In this document: piece by piece, positions 1 through 8,131 of the stretch
How positions within the stretch are numbered: position 1 is the stretch's first letter
How the letters are laid out: the number at the start of each line of letters is the position of its first letter
DNA from: RGIG8748 sp045539515
GTDB lineage: Bacteria > Bacillota > Clostridia > UMGS1810
Length of the DNA stretch: 64,000 bases
Assembly: GCA_045539515.1 (NCBI GenBank)
Contig: JAZQFN010000017.1
Location: forward strand, 19,355-83,354
Direction of reading: 5' to 3'
The notes under the pieces: model-generated
Database searches by the model: none
The model's input: only the letters and a program-made list of their open reading frames with translations
Told to the model about the DNA's origin: nothing
Position numbers and translations under genes: made by a program

Positions 1-1773
1 CGACGCAAATATAAAGTCTTCAATATCCTCGGGCATTTTGCCAAACAGCTGCCGAACCTGCTGTTCCATAAGCATTACACGGTGATCTCTTCCTGCGGTA
101 TCGGTGGAATGAAGATTCCACTGTGGATTGTTGTAAAGTGGCCATATGTATTCTTTGTCTATAAACTTTTCTATGGACTTTAAGGAAGGACAGCCGTGGT
201 AGCCTGTTTCACTTACAAAGTGGCACTTGGGGTCAGCATAGAAAGGACTCTTGTAGTAATCTCTTGAACCCCAAAGATGGTCTTCGGGCATAGACTTTAA
301 GTTATGGGTCTCATATACGGCTTCGGATATAAAAGGCGAGCTTGCAAGGTAGGGTCTTCCAATGTCGTTTTCTGCAACGGCACGGCGTAAAACCTCTCTT
401 GTAATTATATTGTCATTGGGGTTATTACCCTCGAAGTATATGGAACCGTCGCACTCGTTATCCCCTGACCAGAGAATAATTGAGGGGTGCTGACGGCGCT
501 CTTTTATAACCGAAACTGCTTCTTCCTTCATAAGCTTTTGGAACCATTCGTCCTGTGGGTACGCATGGCATGCCATGGAAAAATCCTGCCATATCATAAC
601 ACCCATTTTGTCGCAGTAATTGTAGAATTCTTCGCTTTCATATACATTACCGCCCCAGCAACGGAGAATATTGCATCCAATATCCCCTACAAGCTCCATA
701 GCTTTGTCAAGGCGTTTGGAATCTTGACTGTGAAAGGCATCAAGAGGGACCCAGTTGGAGCCTTTGCACATAATTGGTGTATCATTTATAAAAAATTCAA
801 AATTGCCGTTTATGCCGTCGGTGGTGTCGGTTCTTTCAAGGCGGACACTTCTTATGCCGAGCTTTACGGTTTTTTCGCAAAGCTTCTTACCTTCTCTTGA
901 GAAGGTAACTGTTACATCGTAAAGATTAGCCTCTCCGTAGCCATAGGGCCACCACAACAGAGGGTTTTCTATTTCAAAGGAATTTTTAAATGCCTTAAAG
1001 CTGTTAAAACGCTTTGGAGCATGGAAAGTAAATTCCGATTCACCGCACACACCCTTTACATCCATATCAATGCCGTCGTAATTGTCGGTGTCAAGCTCAT
1101 AGGCAACGTTTATTCTTGCGGATTTTTCGGAAATGTAAGTTGCATATACATAGAGCTGTTTTATGTCGTATTCCTCGTGAACTACCACATCTACGTCCTT
1201 CCACAGACCGCTTGTAACCACACGGGGCATAATATCCCAACCGTAGGCATGAGGCGGTTTGCGTGTGAGGATACCGTCATAATTGTTGTTATCCCATATG
1301 TTTAAAAGTGAATATGATGGGTACTCCATTCTTGCGGCTTCATAGTGAGCGGAACGGATATGCACATAGAGTTTATTTGTGCCTTTGGTATTAAGGTGGT
1401 CTGTAACATCAATATCCACGGGAATGAGCATATTTTCGGATGAGGCTATCTTTTTGCCGTTAAGCCAATAATCGGCATAGCAGTCCACACCCCCAAAGTT
1501 TAAAGAAACTCTATTACCATCTGCTTCGGGTGTTTCAAAGTCTGTTTCGTACCACCAGTCGTACTTTTCGTATTTTTGAAGCAGACGGACATTTTCGCCT
1601 TTGAATATTTCCTCGGGCAAAAGTCGGGCATTTATAAGGTCAAGCTCCACGTTTCCGGGAACGTTGGCATCTATGCAGTGAGCCGAAGTTAAGTCTTCGG
1701 GGGACATTGCATTTAATTCCTTTTGGTTGTAATAGTATAATTTCCATTTTCCGTTTAATGAGTATTTTTTCAT
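1..1773 (-). CDS. GH2 beta-mannosidase-like glycoside hydrolase (3' end cut by window)
   Basis: Open frame of 591 codons running off the left edge, so the C-terminus is missing. The ATG at 1773 follows an AAAAGGAG ribosome binding site. The N-terminal half has the jelly-roll and Ig-like strands of GH2 enzymes. The catalytic barrel shows the WSGDNE motif with acid/base Glu440, and SETGYHG with probable nucleophile Glu522. This layout fits the beta-mannosidase branch (retaining hydrolysis of terminal beta-mannosides), though other GH2 specificities are possible. No signal peptide is seen, so it is probably cytoplasmic. It lies downstream of the ROK/SIS pair on the same strand, separated by a 400-bp repeat region. 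Confidence 0.85.
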   Translation of the reverse strand, partial: MKKYSLNGKWKLYYYNQKELNAMSPEDLTSAHCIDANVPGNVELDLINARLLPEEIFKGENVRLLQKYEKYDWWYETDFETPEADGNRVSLNFGGVDCYADYWLNGKKIASSENMLIPVDIDVTDHLNTKGTNKLYVHIRSAHYEAARMEYPSYSLLNIWDNNNYDGILTRKPPHAYGWDIMPRVVTSGLWKDVDVVVHEEYDIKQLYVYATYISEKSARINVAYELDTDNYDGIDMDVKGVCGESEFTFHAPKRFNSFKAFKNSFEIENPLLWWPYGYGEANLYDVTVTFSREGKKLCEKTVKLGIRSVRLERTDTTDGINGNFEFFINDTPIMCKGSNWVPLDAFHSQDSKRLDKAMELVGDIGCNILRCWGGNVYESEEFYNYCDKMGVMIWQDFSMACHAYPQDEWFQKLMKEEAVSVIKERRQHPSIILWSGDNECDGSIYFEGNNPNDNIITREVLRRAVAENDIGRPYLASSPFISEAVYETHNLKSMPEDHLWGSRDYYKSPFYADPKCHFVSETGYHGCPSLKSIEKFIDKEYIWPLYNNPQWNLHSTDTAGRDHRVMLMEQQVRQLFGKMPEDIEDFIFAS

Positions 1774-1848
1774 TTTATTACTCCTTTTAAAGCGTCTTTT
1801 TTTACTACCTCTCTTTCAAACAGAGGGATAAAATAAAATATAAGTTTT

Positions 1849-1936
1849 GTCATTGGGAACATATGTGAGGAATCTTCCTTACAATCGAGTATCTCACTTA
1901 CTATGAAGATCCTTCAGCTTTGCTTCAGGATGACAC
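1849..1936. repeat. Dispersed fold-back repeat, copy 1
   Basis: About 88 bp that match 13317-13412 closely. The unit starts with a GTCATT..GAAC arm, carries GAGGAATCTTCCTT and GAAGATCCTTC as inner arms, and ends in GCTTCAGGATGAC, so it can fold back on itself. It is noncoding and lies in the gap between the SIS gene and the GH2 gene. It resembles REP/MITE-like dispersed palindromes. No transposase is nearby. Confidence 0.7.
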
Positions 1937-1967
1937 AGAGAATTGAACTTTTCATTTATTTTGGGGA

Positions 1968-2126
1968 TTCTTCGACTCCGCCTAACGGCTACGCTAGCCG
2001 TCAACTGTAACGCATCGACTTCGCACCGAGGTTGGTGCTCGCCTCTGCGACAGTTTTGCCAGAGGCAGTCTCAGACCATTCAGTACGCCTTTGGCTACTT
2101 CATGGAAGTCTGCTCTCAGAATGACA
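1968..2126. repeat. Larger fold-back relative of the dispersed repeat
   Basis: The ends GGATTCTTCGACTCC and GCTCTCAGAATGAC resemble the arms of the 88-bp repeat next to it. The interior holds further small hairpins: ACGGCTA-CGC-TAGCCGT near 1986-2002 and GCACC...GGTGC near 2024-2039. With copy 1 it fills most of the 1774-2171 gap, in which I see no gene. Confidence 0.5.
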
Positions 2127-2171
2127 TATTTGTTAGTGTATAGCTCAATTATCAAACAAAGCGACAAAAAT

Positions 2172-2792
2172 TTATCCAAACATTCTCTTTTCCACTTCTG
2201 CACAAAGGTAGTGATATATAGGCAGATGATATTCCTGTACCTTAAAGGTTTCCGTTTCAGGTGCTTTAAGGGTTACATCGCACATATCCAGTTTACATTC
2301 TCTGCTACCTGTAAGTGCCATGGTATAAAGTCCTTTTGCTTTGGCAATCTTTACGGCATTTACCACGTTTTTGGAATTGCCCGAGGTGGATATGCCTATA
2401 AGTAAATCTCCCTTGTTACCATAGCCGTAGGCAAGCTGAGCATAGACCATATCTGCATCCACATCATTTGCAAAAGCGGAAATAAGTGACGGATGAGAAT
2501 TTAAGGAAATGGCAGGAATTGCCTGTTGAAGATTATCCTTTAAAAATTCATATTCATCGGGGTAAAGCTCTTTTAATTTGTCTGCAAAATCACCATTTAT
2601 GGGACGCATAGACAAAAAGCCTTTCATAAGCTCCCCTACTATGTGGTCGCCGTCTGCACAGCTTCCGCCGTTGCCGCAAACAAGGATTTTACCGCCGTTT
2701 TTTGCTACCTCATACATAAGGTCGGATGCTTTCTTTAAATCTTCCTTTATATCCCCAAGTGCCGGGTATCTTTCTATAAGTTCATTAAGCAT
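2172..2792 (-). CDS. SIS-domain phosphosugar isomerase, GmhA-like
   Basis: 206 aa, one SIS domain. The CGNGGSCADGDH stretch (39-50) and GISTSGNS (133-140) are the phosphosugar-binding loops seen in sedoheptulose-7-phosphate isomerases (GmhA/DiaA type). Its stop-side neighbour is a repeat region and its start overlaps the end of the ROK kinase gene by a few bases, so the two are translationally coupled. Known family members isomerise or bind phosphorylated sugars. With a ROK kinase partner it could act on the kinase product. True heptose synthesis is unlikely because no other heptose genes are seen. Confidence 0.8.
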   Translation of the reverse strand: MLNELIERYPALGDIKEDLKKASDLMYEVAKNGGKILVCGNGGSCADGDHIVGELMKGFLSMRPINGDFADKLKELYPDEYEFLKDNLQQAIPAISLNSHPSLISAFANDVDADMVYAQLAYGYGNKGDLLIGISTSGNSKNVVNAVKIAKAKGLYTMALTGSRECKLDMCDVTLKAPETETFKVQEYHLPIYHYLCAEVEKRMFG

Positions 2793-3729
2793 TTTTTCTC
2801 TCCTTAATTAAATTTGCCGCAACCGCAAGGGCGGCAAAGTCGCCTATACTTTCCCCAAGCTCTGCACCAACCACAGAGCAAACATTGTAGGAATACGAAA
2901 GAGTTTCCTCTTTCATAACCTTGTTAATACTTTCTTCCAGTAATTCCTTTGCTCTTGGATATATGCTTCCCAAAACTATTTTTTCGGGATTTAATATATC
3001 TGCTATAATGGAAAGTCCGTAGCCCATTTTTCTGCCACAGATACGATATATTTCCTTTGAAAGCTCGTCGCCCTCTTTGGCACAGTCGGCTATTTTCTTT
3101 GCGGTGATAGAGTCAAGGTCATCCATGGTTTTGCAAAATGCAGTATTCTTACCTTGTCCGAAAGCTTCCAAAGCCTTCATTCTGCCAAGCTGTGCTATGC
3201 CGCCGCCACTGCAAAAGCCCTCAAATGAGCCTGCCTTGCCGTAGCCAACAGGTCCGAAATCCGAAAGGCGTATATGCCCTGCTTCACCTGCCATACCGTT
3301 TGTGCCACGATAGAGCCTGCCGTCTAATATGAGCCCTGCACCAAGACCTGTGCCAAAGGTAAAGAACACCATATTCCTGCATCCTCTTCCGGCACCGTAG
3401 GTAAACTCTGCCAGAGCGCAGGCATTGGCATCGTTTTCTATTGCCGCAGGTATACCGAACTTTTCCTCAAGCATTTTAACTATGTAAATCTCGTCCCAAC
3501 CGGGAAGGTTTGGTGGCGAAAGAATTACTCCTCTTTGGCTGTCAAGAGGTCCGCCACAGCTTACGCCTATGGCATCTGCCTTGCCGCACCTTGCCACGGC
3601 AGAAAATATATTATCTAAGGTTTCATTTACATTGGTTGTGTCAAAGCGTTCTTTAGACACTATGTTACCTTTTTCATCGCCATACACGACGGCACATTTT
3701 GTACCGCCTATATCTATGCCTATATACAT
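2785..3729 (-). CDS. ROK-family sugar kinase
   Basis: 314 aa from the ATG at 3729, which has AAAGGAGA nine bases upstream; the frame is open further upstream but without a site. The ATP-binding DIGGTK motif is at 6-11 and the catalytic Asp100 lies in ENDANA. EAGH (149-152) is kept, but the usual CxCGxxGCxE zinc motif is replaced by GYGKAGSFE (162-170), so the three cysteines are absent. The likely activity is phosphorylation of a hexose or N-acetylhexosamine with ATP in the cytoplasm. It is first in an operon with the SIS gene, divergent from the AraC regulator. Confidence 0.85.
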   Translation of the reverse strand: MYIGIDIGGTKCAVVYGDEKGNIVSKERFDTTNVNETLDNIFSAVARCGKADAIGVSCGGPLDSQRGVILSPPNLPGWDEIYIVKMLEEKFGIPAAIENDANACALAEFTYGAGRGCRNMVFFTFGTGLGAGLILDGRLYRGTNGMAGEAGHIRLSDFGPVGYGKAGSFEGFCSGGGIAQLGRMKALEAFGQGKNTAFCKTMDDLDSITAKKIADCAKEGDELSKEIYRICGRKMGYGLSIIADILNPEKIVLGSIYPRAKELLEESINKVMKEETLSYSYNVCSVVGAELGESIGDFAALAVAANLIKERKNA

Positions 3730-3829
3730 ATTGATTCTCCTTTCGGATTTTGTAATTTTATTATATACCGAAAACCGATACAATGCTTACAGGATTTTAA
3801 TGTATTATTATAATATTTTCAGATTTTGC

Positions 3830-3858
3830 TTGAAAAAATGAAGTAATTGCAATATAAT
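3830..3858 (+). promoter_or_regulatory. Promoter of the AraC-family gene
   Basis: TTGAAA (3830-3835), a 17-bp spacer, then TATAAT (3853-3858). The opposite strand has a TATAAT upstream of the ROK gene but no good -35 box, which would fit activation by the divergent regulator (inference). Confidence 0.65.
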
Positions 3859-3888
3859 TAAATAAAAGATTATAAAAAGAGGATTGTT

Positions 3889-4695
3889 ATGGAAATATTT
3901 AAGGCAGAACAATACATCGGTGCATATACCGACATTTCAGTATCAAAAAGATGTGTAACAGAAACCTTCCCCCTTCATTGGCATGATTTTTTTGAAATAG
4001 AGATTATTCTCGGCGGCAAAGGAAAGCATACGCTAAACGGAAACACCTACAGTCTTGAAAAGGGAGATATGTACCTTTTGACACCTACAGACTATCACGA
4101 AGTTATACCTCGTGGTGGTGTGGAGATATTTAACATTATGTTCCACGAAAACTTGCTTTCTGATGATTTTTTGGACATTGTATCGGGATATAACGGAGAT
4201 ATAATGCTAAGGCTCGACGAGGGAGACTTTGAGGATGTGGTAAAGCTTTGTACTTTGCTTAATAAGGAATACGGTAAGAAAAGCCCATACAGAGATGTAT
4301 TTATAAAAAATCTTATGCAATGCCTCATTATACAGATACTGAGAAATACCGATATTGGGAGCAAAGGTACAAAAAAGGAAGCCGGACATCTGCAAAAGGC
4401 AATTCAGTATATACATCTGCATTTTAAGGACAATCCATCCCTTAAAGACGTGGCAAAAATTGCAGGTACCAACCCCAACTACTTCAGCACAAAGTTTAAA
4501 GAAGAAACAGGCATGGGCTACAGCGAATATTTAAACAAAAGAAAGCTTAAATACGCCAAACAACTCCTTAAAACAAGCTCCCTCTCCGTTACGGAAATAT
4601 GCTTTGCAAGCGGATTTACATCCCTATCTAACTTTATGAGGGTGTTCAAAGAAAAAACGGGGCAAACTCCCTCTCAATACAAAAAAGACTTATAG
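3889..4695 (+). CDS. AraC-family transcriptional regulator
   Basis: 268 aa, the usual length. Residues 1-140 form a cupin-type sugar-sensing domain starting around LHWHDFFEIEII (24-35). Residues 168-268 hold the two helix-turn-helix motifs of the AraC domain, ending with the family signature around GFTSLSNFMRVFKEKTGQTPSQYK. AGAGGATTG gives the ribosome binding site. It is divergently transcribed from the ROK-SIS operon and probably controls it or nearby glycan genes in response to a sugar ligand. The ligand cannot be read from sequence. Confidence 0.9.
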   Translation: MEIFKAEQYIGAYTDISVSKRCVTETFPLHWHDFFEIEIILGGKGKHTLNGNTYSLEKGDMYLLTPTDYHEVIPRGGVEIFNIMFHENLLSDDFLDIVSGYNGDIMLRLDEGDFEDVVKLCTLLNKEYGKKSPYRDVFIKNLMQCLIIQILRNTDIGSKGTKKEAGHLQKAIQYIHLHFKDNPSLKDVAKIAGTNPNYFSTKFKEETGMGYSEYLNKRKLKYAKQLLKTSSLSVTEICFASGFTSLSNFMRVFKEKTGQTPSQYKKDL

Positions 4696-4720
4696 GAAAC
4701 ATCCTGTAAGTCTTTTCTTT
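4683..4720. terminator. Bidirectional terminator between araC-type gene and rnpB
   Basis: AAAAGACTTA-T-AGGA pairs with TCCT-G-TAAGTCTTTT across a 4-nt loop and has A/T tracts on both sides. It overlaps the last codons of the AraC-type gene and serves two convergent transcripts. Confidence 0.8.
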
Positions 4721-4730
4721 TAAAAAAGTG

Positions 4731-5071
4731 TGAGTAAATCTATAAGCCGAGTTCTGTATTGGACAGTTATCTATCTACGATGCATATTTCTATGCACCTC
4801 CAGCCACCCCGTAAGACGCCGAGCAAGCTTAACCTTGGTCGGGGTGTTGCATCAGGTGGGGTTTACACGGCTGCAAGGTCTCCCTTGCACCGGTGAGCTC
4901 TTACCTCGCCTTTTCATCCTTACCGCACGTAGTGCGGCGGTATATCTTTCTGTTGCACTTTCCTTAGAGTCGCCTCCACCGGGAGTTACCCGGCACCCTG
5001 CTCTGTGATGCTCGGACTTTCCTCGTGCGGAGCATTACTGCTTCCGCCCGCAACTGTCTGGTCTACTCACG
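4731..5071 (-). ncRNA. rnpB: RNase P RNA (class A)
   Basis: Read on the minus strand, the sequence contains the conserved GAGGAAAGTCCG core after P3, CAGGGTGCCGGGTAACTCCCGG, GGAAAGTGCAACAGAAAG, an ATACCGCC segment and the 3' end ACAGAACTCGGCTTATAGA. The two ends pair as helix P1 (GTGAGTAGA with TCTA..TACTCAC). The length of about 340 nt is typical of a type A ribozyme. It matures the 5' ends of tRNAs together with RnpA. A plus-strand 92-codon frame over it is spurious. Confidence 0.97.
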
Positions 5072-5077
5072 GAGTTT

Positions 5078-5106
5078 ATAATATCAAATTATTTTTGATT
5101 TGTCAA
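5078..5106 (-). promoter_or_regulatory. rnpB promoter
   Basis: On the minus strand TTGACA (5106-5101), a 17-bp spacer and TATTAT (5083-5078), giving a start point near 5071. The -35 hexamer overlaps the TGA stop codon of the preceding gene. Confidence 0.85.
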
Positions 5107-5921
5107 ATGAAAGGTCTTTTTTCAAGTATCTGTCTTAAGGTTCTTGTGGAAACTATTTCTCCCGGAAGTGCTCTTTGAAGCTCACTAAGACCGCATATTG
5201 CACCAAAGCACAGATGAAGGTCATTCCACTGGGGCTCTTCAACAGGTGAAGATTTTAGATATGAAATATAATCCTTTGCAAACTTCCTTAAAGCATCTCT
5301 TGCTTCAGTAAGGCGGTGACCGCTTTGAATGGCTGCTCTGTTTAAGGTAAACGCCCAGTCAATATCTAAAAATCTCTGACCCTTGCCGAAGGTAGTATCC
5401 ATCTTATCATCATAGTACATACTGAGGCAACCGTCGACTAATTTGTCGGCATAAGGAAAGGCTCTGTTTGCCGCAAAAAAACAGAAAAGGAAGTGGAACC
5501 AATCACCCATGTGGAGCCATACGGGAGCCTCGTTTTTTTGCATCATTCCCTTAAGATTCATACCCACCTCGGGGTCTGCATTTTCCGAAAGCCAGCTAAA
5601 GAAAGCATCCATCCATTCTTTTGTTAAGGTTTTTTCAAGATACAATGCAGAAAACACACCCGCACCTATGTGACCTGAGCCACGGCAGGTAGACCAGTTT
5701 AAGCTTTCAAGCCATGTAGGAATTAAAGAAACATTGCGAAACTCATCCATACCTTTTATGGGATACAGAGGCATTTCGTCAAAAAGCTCCAGAGCACCCA
5801 TTACATGAGCCGTGCCGTGATAAGGATGGTGGCTTCCTTCATCAAAAAGTCCTGTGTCCTTATCCTGAAAAGCTTTGAGCACATCGGAAAATGCTTTTCT
5901 TTCTTCGTATGTTTTGGGCAT
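5103..5921 (-). CDS. Uncharacterised helical protein, downstream part of a frameshifted gene
   Basis: 272 residues from the first ATG, but the same frame continues upstream for another 24 coding-like residues before the frame breaks at 6000-6003. The protein is rich in Trp, Phe and His and in amphipathic helices (WLHMGDWFHFLFCFF, FLDIDWAFTLNRAA), which is reminiscent of alpha/alpha-toroid glycan enzymes. I recognise no named family, so no function is assigned. It sits between rnpB and a GH88 gene in a glycan-use region. If the frameshift is genuine the intact protein of about 330 residues is no longer made, unless translation restarts at 5921. Confidence 0.6.
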   Translation of the reverse strand: MPKTYEERKAFSDVLKAFQDKDTGLFDEGSHHPYHGTAHVMGALELFDEMPLYPIKGMDEFRNVSLIPTWLESLNWSTCRGSGHIGAGVFSALYLEKTLTKEWMDAFFSWLSENADPEVGMNLKGMMQKNEAPVWLHMGDWFHFLFCFFAANRAFPYADKLVDGCLSMYYDDKMDTTFGKGQRFLDIDWAFTLNRAAIQSGHRLTEARDALRKFAKDYISYLKSSPVEEPQWNDLHLCFGAICGLSELQRALPGEIVSTRTLRQILEKRPFI

Positions 5922-6094
5922 ATCGTCTATGGTATAGAGGATATTTGCCGCATCTGCACAGCCATAGGCATTGAGTTCGGTGCATTTTTCATTTGTTTCG
6001 GGGTTATGATGAATCTTGTGTACTTGCCCGGGGCAATTTTATGTGCATCAACAATCTGTTTTGCTTTTGCTATGATGGAGTCTATATTTATCAT
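5922..6094 (-). pseudogene. 5' part of the frameshifted gene
   Basis: The ATG at 6094 follows a GAAAGGAT ribosome binding site and encodes 32 sensible residues, to about KYTRFIITP. In that frame translation then stops within 25 codons. Shifting frame at the run of four G (6000-6003) lets reading continue as ETNEKCTELNAYGCADAANILYT (positions after the break) straight into the 5103-5921 frame. One missing base in the C/G run explains the break. It may be a true pseudogene or a sequencing or assembly error. Confidence 0.7.
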
Positions 6095-6132
6095 AATGTT
6101 ATCCTTTCAAATTTTGGTTTGTCGCTGAGTTT

Positions 6133-6790
6133 AAAACTTTAAAAAGTTTAATCAAATATTGTTCTTTTAGGTAAAAGAACCAAAACCGCAGGGGAAAACT
6201 GCAGGTTTTTCCCCTGCACCCCTCCCCGCCGCTTTTTTAAACTTCGGGCAGAAATGAAACTCAATTTATGAAAAATGCCGCCGCTTGCGGAGGCGGCGAA
6301 TCACGCCGCTGTCCTCGCTAAATCAAGCGGAAATAATGAAACGGATTTTTCTTCCGCTTGATTTACGGCATTTTACATAAATTTTCGTTCTGTCTGCCAA
6401 CGAAGTTCAAAAGATGCGGTTTTTACTGCACCATAGCTTTAAATCTCATTGTTAATAAAAGTGGGGCACGTTGCTGTGGTGAGGTTTTCTCCGCATTGGA
6501 TTAATGACGTAGCAAACAAAACGAAGTTTTGAAAAAAACAATGCAAATCCGGCATGGAGTATATCAGTTCCTTTATTCATGTCGGATTTAGTGCGAACAG
6601 TGGCATAAATATGCCACCTTCGCAAACGGCATTGCTTTTTTAAAAACAAGTCTTATGTTTGCAAGGAATTAATACACGCGGCGGCTCGGGGTTAAGGGGT
6701 GCCAGCTGCAGGGCACCCCTTAGGATTTGGTTCTTTGACCCCAAAGAACAAAGTTTCCTACCTTTTTAAAGGTTACTTGTGCCTTAGCGG
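6133..6790. repeat. Noncoding hairpin-rich block flanked by inverted two-hairpin modules
   Basis: This fills the 6095-6812 gap. The left module (about 6151-6240, plus strand) and right module (about 6680-6780, minus strand) are related. Each has a GTTCTTTT/G-NNNN-C/AAAAGAAC hairpin (6161-6180 and 6730-6749), then a GGGG/CCCC hairpin (6188-6216 and 6694-6721) and a CCCCG..CCGCCGC tail. Between them are more inverted repeats: TAAATCAAGCGGA with its complement (about 6320-6366), AAAATGCCG with CGGCATTTT outside it, and GTGGCAT-AAAT-ATGCCAC (6600-6617). No convincing gene is seen. It looks like a nonautonomous MITE-type or composite repeat. Confidence 0.6.
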
Positions 6791-6812
6791 CACCGGAGCG
6801 ATAAACACCAAT

Positions 6813-7994
6813 TTACCAAATACTCTTCCCTCCAAAAAGTATCACACCAAGAGCTTCCATAAGGAAGTAATCTCCAAAGGTGGTATAGGTCATATTGCCG
6901 TTCTGATGATGAAGAATACCGGGAACGGAAGTGTCTTCATTTACATACTTTTCGCAAAGCTCCTCAATACTTTCCACCGCAAATTTTTGCAAATCCTCTC
7001 TGCCCATTCTTAAAAAGGCACAAGCCATAACCGCAGTTGCAGAGGTATCCAGAGCATAAGGTGCGTTTTTAGGGTCAGTTTCATCCCATTCTGCAGGTAC
7101 TCTACCGCACTTTTTTGCAGGTAAATCACAAGGCAGTCTGAAATCCCAGGGCGGAACCTTGCTTTCCTTTCCAAGAGCTTTAATATATGCATCTGCAAGT
7201 CTTTGACTTACGTCTGTGTAGGCTTTTTTATTCATATATTCGCCAATTACCCAAAAGCCGTAGGTTGCCCATGCTGTACCTCTTGCCCACCATGAGCCGT
7301 TTGAGTATCCGCAGGTGTTACTTTCGCCCATAAGCTCTCCGGTAATGCGGTCAAAGACAAAGGAATGTGCCACGGAATCGTCGTCACGTACAAAAAGCTT
7401 AAGGGTGGTTTCAGCGTGGTTATCTGCAATGTCCCGGTAGAACAAATGTCCTGTTTCCTTCCACGCCCAAAGGAGAAGCGGAAGGTTCATCATACAGTCC
7501 ACTATTGCCCTGCCCTCTTCGGATTCATCGTTCATCATATTCCATGAATCTATGTATTTTCCTTTAATACTGAACCTTTTTGCAAGCTCGTCTGCGGCTT
7601 TTAAGGCATCGGTTTTGTGGTCATTGTTTCCTGTGATATTGTACATTGCAATACTGTATAGCACATACAAAAATCCCATATCGTGAATGCTGTTTAAGGG
7701 GGTGTCAAAGACCTTGCTTCTGTAGAACTCTTCAAACTGCTCTGCCCACATAAGATAATCCTTATTCCCTGTGGTTTTGTAGTACAATGGTGCAAGCCCT
7801 GTTACAAAAGAAGTTGTCCAGTTGTAACGTGTATTTAAGTCACAGCCTTTTTCGGCATTATAGAACATACCGTCTTCGCAGGCGGTAAGCTCATAGGGCA
7901 TACCATTCATATGGGACATATGAATCTTGAATTTTTGGAGTGCTGTTTTATATACTTTTTCAAATAATTCTCTTTGTTTTAAAGTCAAATTCAT
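6813..7994 (-). CDS. GH88-family unsaturated glucuronyl hydrolase
   Basis: 393 aa from the ATG at 7994, chosen because GAGGTG lies six bases upstream and overlaps the alternative GTG. GH88 enzymes remove the unsaturated uronic acid left by polysaccharide lyases. The (alpha/alpha)6 barrel shows the two catalytic-type aspartates in HDMGFLY (Asp105) and AIVDCMMNLPLL (Asp166), and the WWARGTAWATYG motif typical of the family. No signal peptide is present, so it is cytoplasmic. The presence of this gene implies import of lyase-derived oligosaccharides (from pectin, glycosaminoglycan or similar), although no lyase is in the window. Confidence 0.88.
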   Translation of the reverse strand: MNLTLKQRELFEKVYKTALQKFKIHMSHMNGMPYELTACEDGMFYNAEKGCDLNTRYNWTTSFVTGLAPLYYKTTGNKDYLMWAEQFEEFYRSKVFDTPLNSIHDMGFLYVLYSIAMYNITGNNDHKTDALKAADELAKRFSIKGKYIDSWNMMNDESEEGRAIVDCMMNLPLLLWAWKETGHLFYRDIADNHAETTLKLFVRDDDSVAHSFVFDRITGELMGESNTCGYSNGSWWARGTAWATYGFWVIGEYMNKKAYTDVSQRLADAYIKALGKESKVPPWDFRLPCDLPAKKCGRVPAEWDETDPKNAPYALDTSATAVMACAFLRMGREDLQKFAVESIEELCEKYVNEDTSVPGILHHQNGNMTYTTFGDYFLMEALGVILFGGKSIW

Positions 7995-8012
7995 TTCAAA
8001 CACCTCATATTA

Positions 8013-8040
8013 AGTATAGCACAAACATATCACAAATCAA
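8013..8040 (-). promoter_or_regulatory. Promoter of the GH88 gene
   Basis: Minus strand TTGATT (8040-8035), 16-bp spacer, TATACT (8018-8013), about 15 bp before the ribosome binding site. Confidence 0.6.
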
Positions 8041-8083
8041 CAACTATGGACAATATTACAAATTTAATTTAACATCGTACAAA

Positions 8084-8126
8084 TAAAAAGTGCAAAAGCT
8101 CGGTTTTATTTCCGGCTTTTGCACCT
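8084..8126 (-). terminator. Terminator of the EutH-like gene
   Basis: Stem GTGCAAAAGC / GCTTTTGCAC (8090-8099 with 8115-8124) extended by CGG/CCG, followed on the minus strand by TTTTTATT. Confidence 0.8.
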
Positions 8127-8131
8127 TAAAA

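Noticed and set aside
4730..5008. Plus-strand frame of 92 codons
   Set aside because: It lies entirely over the RNase P RNA gene on the other strand, whose conserved core and P1 pairing are clear.
6452..6649. Minus-strand frame of 65 codons in the hairpin block
   Set aside because: No ribosome binding site, odd composition (many Arg, His and Lys) and overlap with inverted repeats. Kept only as part of the repeat.
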